A stretch of 64,000 bases of DNA from Apteryx mantelli (taxonomy: Eukaryota > Chordata > Aves > Apterygiformes > Apterygidae): positions 10,793,001-10,857,000 of the forward strand of contig NC_089991.1 in NCBI RefSeq assembly GCF_036417845.1. Reading direction: 5' to 3'. Below, piece after piece: positions 51,801 to 60,800 of this stretch. Made by a program: the position numbers and the translations under genes. Position 1 is the first letter of the stretch. Every line of letters begins with the position of its first letter. Under the pieces are notes generated by a model. The model did not search any database. It saw nothing but the letters and a program-made list of their open reading frames with translations, and was not told the origin of the DNA.

Positions 51801-54800
51801 TAAAAATTATAGGTGTGTGACTTGTGGTGTGTGTCTTTTTGTTTGTTTTAAACATTGGGTGGAAATACCCAATGATTTTAATTTCTTGGTATTGCAATTG
51901 TTTTTTTCTTCTTCCAGCCTATGGAAACTCTCTTCAGTGTTTGTTTTATGGCTATTTTATGGTAAAATACTTTGAAGAGGTGGTGATACATTACTGAGAG
52001 CATAACACACCTTATCTTCACTAGTACTGTCCTTCTGAGCATTAATAGCTTGATTCATATAGTGCTGTATAATGCGAGAAACCGCAGCAGAATAGCCAAA
52101 ATGTAGCTATCAGAGCTTCGTTGTGGAGTACATTGAAATCAAGCACACGTATAAGAAGTTGCCTGCAGATATCTTTATCCCTTACTGGAGCCTGTTTCTT
52201 GTGCCCACGCGGTGGGTTACGTTCAGCATCCCTGAATGGGTTGGGGGGGAGCCTGTTGAGGTCGGTCTCTTGTACGGCATCCTCTGACGTGCTCCTGCAG
52301 TCCGTGAGCCTTTATTTTCGAGTAGGCAACCCACAAGCTGTATTTCACTTGCATAAAGGATACTGCTGAGAAGATAATCTCAGACCTGTAGGGTTTTCTC
52401 CTCTTATCCCCAAAAGCTAATGTGGATCCTTGCAAATGTATAAAATTTTTTGGATGGACCACGTTGGTTTCTCCGATCCCCTTAGTTTTGTATGCCTGGT
52501 TGTAGACCTTCTTGTTCCCTCTTCCCTGCCTGCTCAGCCTCCCTAACCCCAACTAAACATTAGTTTTGCTTCAAATTATAAGTTTGAGTTGCATACAATA
52601 CTCTCTCACCACTCACATTCGCCCCCCTTCTTATTGTTTTTTTAGCACGTTATAGGATGTGGCAACTGGAGCCAGATGACAGCTATATCTCAGTTTACAA
52701 ATCTCAAAATGTAACTATCAAAGGAATTTGTAATTACTTACAAACTGTTAAATCCTTTGAAAGGTGTGGGTTTTTTTTTCCCCTTTTGGAAAACGCAGAC
52801 AAGATTTGGGGCAAACTAGTATTTTGGGGGTGTTTTATCTATGGTACATCTATTCCATTTCAAAAGACATTAAAATAATTTATAAAAAGCATTCAAAACT
52901 TTTAACTATTTTTTTTTTAGAACAGGAAGAGCGTCTTATCATTGTCTGATCTGGCCAAAGATGACCGAATATTTATAACTGTTATCTACTGGCCTTTCCT
53001 TACTAATGTCATTTTACACATGTGGAGAAATTTAGTCTCTCACTTGAGCGAACTTTTTCATGTTGCTGTAAATTGTAGATGTAAACGTTTAACGTTGAGC
53101 GTTTTCTTGCTGAGAGATTAAAACCCACCATTTCACTCGCCATCACCACCGCTTATTGTTTCACAGAGACGGGATAGTGCCCCCTCTTGGCTTTTCTGAA
53201 ATGTTTTTTTTTTTAAAAAAAGTATATATAATATAAAAATTGAAACAATACAGAAATAACTTTATAGAATATAATCAGGAATTAAAAAAGTTCATCAGTG
53301 GTTGTAGACATTAGTCTATGATTTTAAATAGATTATTAAATGTATCACCAACAGAAAAGAATGTGATGGTTTAATGTTAATATCAACCCATTTATTTATT
53401 GCGTGTGCCTTTATTTTGGGCGTAACTTTTTCAAAATATGCTTCTCGTGTACAGTGTCTTCGTCCATGTCATAAGTTTCTGCAGATCTTTCTGTTGAAAG
53501 ATTCCAGTCGTGTAGGGTTTAAATTCACAATTTGGGGTAAATCCAAATGTAGTCTCTTGGATAATACTGTGTTTTAAACCCTGACTGCCAGAATACTTTC
53601 TGCCAGTCTTAACTATTGTATATCCATTTGTTTGCAAAGCGGGCTGTGTCCATGAAATCCAGCACGATTCCCTGGAAGCTGCCCAGTACAAACTAATCAG
53701 AGAGCCCCCCCTGGTGTCTGAAAGTGTCCTCGGATATTAAATTTATATCAATCACAGGAAGTCTTGGCAATCAAACTAGTCACTTTTTCCCTTCACATCT
53801 GGACATAAATTATTTTTTTGTTGCAAAGGTCACAGGAATCATGGGTAGGGCATGGAACGAGGGCCATAGAAAACATGGGAAAGGAAGAATAAAACTATAT
53901 TTCCACCTTTTTAGAAATGGTTATTTTTAAGTGACCTGGAATGATGCCAAACTATACAAGTTTTTCTTTTTCTTGAAGTTTACGTTTGTTGCTGAATTAA
54001 ATGCGGCTTAAAGATACTTTGTTTTGGAACGCTTTGTGCCATTAGATCTCATCTTGGCATTTATAAAGAGATTTTTCGTGGCTGTTGAGAACAATAACTT
54101 TACTGCAGGATGGTTTTAAAATGCAGCATGTTTTCCTACTTAGTGGGGTTTAACTGCATCTTTTGGGGGGAAGGGGGGTGTAAGTGGGGCATTACTTAAT
54201 TTCCCTCATTTCCCTTCCATTTCCACCTCCCAACCCCAATGGTGTTTTAGCCATGCACTTTGAATTCCTCCATACCTCATGTTAGTATTTTTGCAGTAAG
54301 TTTGCACTTTTTTTTTTTGTAATTTTCAATCTTAAATGTTTTTATTTAAGAAATGAAGGAAATGCTTCATTTTATATTCCCCCCCCCCCCCGGTCTTTCA
54401 AACAAGAGCTTAGGGAGTGGTTATAAAAACAAATCGAAGCTTTCCATTCGGCTTGCTGCCTTGCCTTTCCTTGGGACAAGGGAGCTAGTGTGCTGAGAAC
54501 AGCAACGCTGCTGAGCCTGTCACTTTTTTTTTCCCCCAAGTTCCATGCATATGGGAAGTAAAGTTTACATCCGTGTGCATAGTAAAGAAAATGTCAGAAA
54601 CAGAAGTTTGAAGTGCATTTAGCATAAATTAATTTATAAAACCTTAATTGCTGTTGTTCATACCTACTGCTGTGTTTCTTCATGTGTTTTTTTATAATAG
54701 ATTCTGTTAGCCTGCTGATTAATTTTTTTAGTCACATAGCTTATGCTCTCTTTATACACAGAGTTGAATAAAAATCATGCTTCAGAATCTGACAGCAGGA

Positions 54801-57800
54801 ATTCTCCTGCTGAGAATCCAAGATTAAGTGCAGGAATTTTATTCTGTTTTAACAATTATCTTCTGTGTCCCCTTTCAGACTTAAGGGGATCTCGTTCTTG
54901 TTTTTACTATTTAATAAGCCCCATTCCAAGGTGTTTGCTGTACTTATGCCTAATAAAGGTGTGAATGCTTATTGTTTGAATACCACTTTGTGGCACCTCC
55001 TACGTGGACAGAGGGATAACTATAAAGCATTTTGAAGTGCTTCTAGTCCTTTCAGATTCAGAGGAGGGTTTTAAGGGCTGAAACCCTTCTCAGTGTGTTA
55101 TCACTGGATCTCCTCTATACTTTAATCGATTTTACTCTACAGGATGGTTTACAAGTGGACCACAGTCATTTCACAGCAATGTTGTTGTTGTTTTAGCTTC
55201 TGAAACCAGTTGTATGATGTACTTTAAGAATTGAGTAACTCCTGATAGCATAGGTGTAAACAAGTAATTCGTAAATGCTTCAAATACACTGCAAAAGATG
55301 TAGAGAAAATACAGAGGCTACTAGGTTTCTGTTTATTGATATTTCCTTACGACAGTGGACTACTTCACTGTGCAATACATGTGAAACAATTCCATTTTCA
55401 TGGTGATAGGTTGCTCCATAACTAAAGATCTGGTTTTCCAGCACTCTGTGTATGAATGAAGTGCAGACAAATGCATTGAGCCCTCTCTTGCCTGAACTTT
55501 TAGGGCAAGACATCTTGTTATTGAATGTATTTGGATGTTTTTAGTGGGGCAGAGAGGGTTGCTAGACTTATAGTTGAATGTTACCAATTTCAGAGAGATT
55601 TATTAAGAAATCACATTTTGACTGTTCTAATATATCTGATACTGAAAAATCCTGCTTCCTCTTTCCAAGTTACATTTTTCTGTGAACTCTGGTAGAAGGT
55701 CCTTGAACTCCTCCTATTTGCATCGCTTTAATCAGCATACGGAGAGTTCTGTAGCTTTTCTTCTCTTTCTGTTTTCCCTTAATTAAACAAGTTCAAGCTG
55801 GGAAACATTTTTTTTTAGTGAATCTCTCATCTCCCTTGCTTCAGTCTTCTGTTAGCATAATTTTGCTAATGCCAGTTTGGTGCTGATACTCTTCAGTTTT
55901 TGTTGCAGCACTCATAATTCAAAAAAACTCCAAACTTGTATCTGCTTCCGACTGAGTTATAAAGCTTCTTGCAAATAATTGTTCAGTGTACAAACCTGTA
56001 AGCAACCCATATCTTATCAGAGAAGCTACCAGCTTTGACTCCAGTGGTTTGGTTTTGGTTTTGGTTTTAATTTGACCAAAAAGCAGTTTTTACTGGACTT
56101 AATTCAACTCTAATCCCTAGTTTCTCATCTGTATTCTTGAAGACTAATGGAATAGTAAAACATTCTTAAAGATAACTTAAATGTGTGGTATAGTGTCCTC
56201 AGGGTAACTTCTGCACTAAATATGTTTTCTTTCCCACCCTGTAGAGGTATCTCATTAAGGTACCCACTAGTGTCATTATTAAGTTTTCATGTGTTTCTCA
56301 GTTTTGATGCTAATCTTTGTGTGTATTAATTTTTTTCCTTTGCAGCACCAATGTGGTTATGAATTATTCAGAAATAGAGTCTAAGGTTCGAGAAGCAACC
56401 AATGATGATCCATGGGGACCTTCAGGGCAACTCATGGGAGAGATTGCCAAGTAAGTGATAATTTGACTCACTGGTGAAGAAAAGAAAGGGGCATCTCATA
56501 CAGGAATGCAAAACTTGCTGCTAAATAACTTTGCCATATGCTGACTGATAATGCTGAAAAGTTGCTGTAAATCAAGTCTTTTTTTAACATATAATCTTAT
56601 AATTTATTAAAAACTGTCAAGCAGAAAATGTAGTCAAAGTATCTTTGAAGTTCTTTATTATAGATAGTCTAATAAGCTTTTAGTATATCTGATTTTTTGG
56701 AGGATTTATTCGCAAACTGCTTTTCCTGTGAATTTCTAAATGGAGCAAAACAGGTCAAATTCTTCTTTGGACTTTTTTCTGTTTAAAATGGGCTTGGAAG
56801 TTGCACATTTGACTGGTTGCTCTGGTTACTAGGCTACTCATGTTAAACATTATTTTCTTTATAAACTAGTGAAGGTTCTTTTACTGCCTCAGATTTATAG
56901 AATTACTTTTTTCCTTTTGTACTACTGGTATGCAAATTACTTCGGTATGAGTAAGAAATACTGATAGCTTTTCACGTATAATTCTATCAAACTTGAATGG
57001 ACTTAGATCAAGCCTGCCATCTACTGTCAACCCTGAATCTTAACAAGCTGTTATGGCAAACCACTGTGAATGTAAATTCTTTATTCCTTTTGTTTCATTC
57101 TTTAGGGCTACGTTTATGTACGAACAGTTTCCAGAGCTTATGAACATGCTTTGGACTCGAATGTTGAAAGACAATAAAAAGAACTGGAGGAGAGTTTATA
57201 AGGTGTGTATTTATACGAACTGGATGTATTCAAGACTTTGTATTGGTCTACTAAGGACATAGAGTTTGCTTGATGTTAGCACATTTTGGTGTAGTGGCTT
57301 GTTCAGATAATCCTATACCATTTACTCCACTAATGTCTATAATTCTTTTTCCTAACCACCTGCTTAATTCTCTTATTGAAGTCAAAATTGTCTTTTGAAA
57401 GCTGCACATGGAAAAACAAAACTTCTGGTTTTGGAAATCTTTCTAAGATGCTTTTTAATGAACATAATAGAGCAATTATTTTGCTCATATTCAAGTATTG
57501 GAATAACATTCACATTTTGAACCTACCCAAAGGAGTTGTTACAGTGCTCTGAGAGAGACATGATAAATTATTACACTATCAGGAAAATGTTTTTGAAGGA
57601 ATTTAAAAATAACTGAAATAAGATGGAAACTAATCTTGATTTTTCTGACAACTTGTAATTCTCTTAAAAAATAGCAGGTTTGCTTCTTGACTATCAGGAA
57701 AATTCAATCCATTCGTATTGTATGAGGCTTTTATTTTTCTTGACTTTGGCTAATTAGCGTGGTACAGAAACTTTTTGCTTAAGATTATCATGCTGCACTT

Positions 57801-60800
57801 CAAGTGGTGTTCACTGTTCACTGAATAATGCAAATATAACCTCATATTTTAGAATTGGTGTATTACATGGACTAGGTTGTATTTTGTTTTTCTTGATGCT
57901 GGGATTGTAACAAGACAGAATTAATTCTAAGATGAGGTTTGTGCTTTTCACAGGTGCTTGATGTTTTGTATTCATAATAATTGTTTTCCCTGATGTACAA
58001 TGTAAATTAATATTTAATGCTATCACACATACTACTTAATGTTATAAAGACTGCTTGGAATTGCATATCAGGTTTGAATAGGTTGCAATATAATGATATT
58101 TCTTAGCTGATAAAGACACTACATTTCATAGAATGCATTTTTTTTTCTTTAGATAGAAATTATAAAGGTAAAAAATTACAATTGAAGTACTCTTTAAACT
58201 TCTTTTTTTGTAGCTTTTTTTTAAAAATTGTCCTAAATTGCAGTTTGGTATATCCACTGCATCCTGCAGAAGGCTTTATGTATTTCTGTAGGAGTTACTT
58301 TTCAGTAAAAAACACTGAAGAGTTATGAACAAAACAGGCAAAAGAAAATGTTTCACTTCACAGGGTTAACTTTCTGTGAATTGCTGCTGCTTTTTTTTTT
58401 TTTTTTTGAGTAGTTGATGAAGGTAACTGCTTGTGATATGGTAATAGCAAATTATTACTTAACAAATGCAGTTTTGATATTCTAAAAAGCAAAAAGGGGG
58501 GAGGGAGTATTGGGGTTTTTCTAGGTGAACCCATATAATAAACACTTAAAAGGGGAAAAAATCTTATTATTTACTGATTTTTGGGGGGAGGGGGGAGATT
58601 TGGTTTTCTATTGCACTTAAAAAAAAAAAAAAATAGAGCTTTTGTTCATGCAATCATAAGGTGCTTTGTATTTTTATAGTCTTTGCTGCTCCTAGCTTAC
58701 CTCATAAGGAATGGATCAGAGCGTGTTGTTACAAGTGCCAGAGAACACATTTATGATTTGCGATCCCTGGAAAATTACCACTTTGTAGGTGAGCAATAGA
58801 AAAATCTTATAAGCAAATTAAAACAGTAGTTGGAGTTGTCAGTCACCTGAACCAGCTTAGAAGCTTCCCCAGTCTAATTAGAATGTGACTGTTGCCAGTT
58901 GTGTGAAGAGTGCAGAATCCAAGACGTGGGACCCTAGAGTATTAATTAGTGAAGACAAGAACTTGCAGAAAGGACTGGCTAATAACAACAGAACCAACAC
59001 AACATGAGTGTTCGGGTTTATATTAAAATATGCACTAGAGACTGGTCCCCTGTGGTGTCCGTAAAGGAATAGCTTTAATCATATGGGAAGAAAAGGTTAG
59101 AGCTCCAAAACACACACATCTGTTTGAAGCTGGGTTTCTTTCCTCCCACCAAATAATATTTACAGTGCAAAGGCAGCAAGGCCAGTGTGTGTTTTGAATG
59201 TGAAAAAGGCTGGGAAAGCAGCACATTTAGCTTGTAGTACATCCTAACTGAAAGCATTTTTTCAAAAATTCAGTTTTGCAGTGACAGGGAATTCTAGCAG
59301 TTAAAGCTGCAAAAACCATAAAGGCTAAGAAAAAGGGTTATAATTTGAAGGGTTAAAATATGGAAGTGGGGAATATCGTTTCCATCTCAGTCTTTTTAAT
59401 CTTCAGTGCTTCAGCAGCTGTTAGATGTTTCTAAATACAGCATTCAGTGAAAACTGTCTCATTTATCTAAGGTTAAAAATTTGTGTGGAAACAAAATATT
59501 TGGTCCCTTTTAAACAAATGCAGAGGACCTCAGTAGCTGTAAAAAAAAAAAAAAAAGTGACTGCTGTGTTCATAATTTATTTTTCCATCAGTTTGTAATG
59601 CTCAGTATTAGTGCCTCTGATTTACTTTCTTCATCTGTTTTCTCCCTTCTTCCATCCCCTCTATCCTGTATTATTTATACAGATGAAAATGGCAAAGACC
59701 AAGGTATAAACATACGCCAGAAGGTAAAAGAAATGGTTGAATTTGCTCAAGACGATGATCGTCTTCGGGAAGAGAGGAAGAAAGCAAAGAAGAACAAAGA
59801 CAAATACATTGGGGTTTCTTCGGACAGTGTTGGAGGGTTCAGATACAGTGAGTACTTGGCTGTGTTGGTCAAGGATTAACAGTCTTCACTTTCAGTTTGG
59901 CTTAAATATGTAGGAAGAAACAGATAACTGTTCAGGAATTTCCAAGATACTCCTTTAGATGCTTTTTCTTTAAGTCTTTAGCTACCAGGATTGATACTAT
60001 TAGCGAATTAATTTTGTCCTTTTTTACCTACATATGAATTTAAATGAATTACTTCAAAAAAATGTATTTTTTCTTTCTTTGGCAGACTCTTCAGTATCTG
60101 GGTGGGCTTTCAGGTAAATAAACTAACTAGAAACTTCTTTTTGAAAAAAGAAAGACACTGATCCATTGGCTTAGCTGAAACTTTGCATTTTATCTTTACC
60201 TGTAGACAGAGTCATATTCCAAAAGAATGCTGCTGTTGCAGAGGTCAGAATTTCTTAAAGTTTGTCTTTAACTGCAGCTGCTAGTGAGCAGGTCACAGTT
60301 AACGTCAGAAATTTTTAAACTTTTCTTAACAAACCAATTACGAATGTTTAAAATAATGCAAAAGATGTGTGTGATTGGTCCCTTGGCCAGTCAAAAATCT
60401 ATTCCCTCATCATTGTACAAGATGCCAGTCTTGCATTCAGCATGAGTCTGGCACTTGCAATAGGATCTTCATCGCTGAAGTCCTTTACAGAGGAGGGGGG
60501 AGGGAAAAAAAAACACTTTACTAATAAGAAAGCCGGTCTGAAAAATTATCATAGTGGTAGTATTTTATGTTTTTCTACCCTTAGGTGTCTTGCTATTTTA
60601 ACTGAGTAGTGTTTATCTGTAGTACACTTGATGTGATGTACGCTTGCTCATGGAAGTAATTTCTCCAAATTTGAGTTGCATCTTCAGTGTAGCATGTGGG
60701 TTTGTCAGATTTGGACTTCAGCAGATATAATACCATGAGTTTGTGTTTAGAGAGGGCACAGTTTTGCCTGGCACCCTTGATTAGATAAAGGCATGCAAAC

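Larger units (their letters stand above)
27877..56345 (+). other. CLINT1: CLINT1 intron 1 (about 28.5 kb)
   Basis: The intron runs from GTGAGT to TTTGCAG. Apart from the first 450 bp (CpG island) it is AT-rich. I found no coding exon supported by family homology. The contents I can name are an L3/CR1-type LINE segment (41.2-42.3 kb), a MIR-like SINE (33.46-33.59 kb), homopolymer and pyrimidine tracts (29.6, 31.0, 45.1, 46.4, 54.4 kb), two 18-bp perfect palindromes, CTCF-like motifs, and two patches richer in GC than the surroundings (31.32-31.86 and 36.28-36.76 kb) with no recognised identity. First introns this long often carry enhancers, but none can be identified by eye. Confidence 0.93.
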
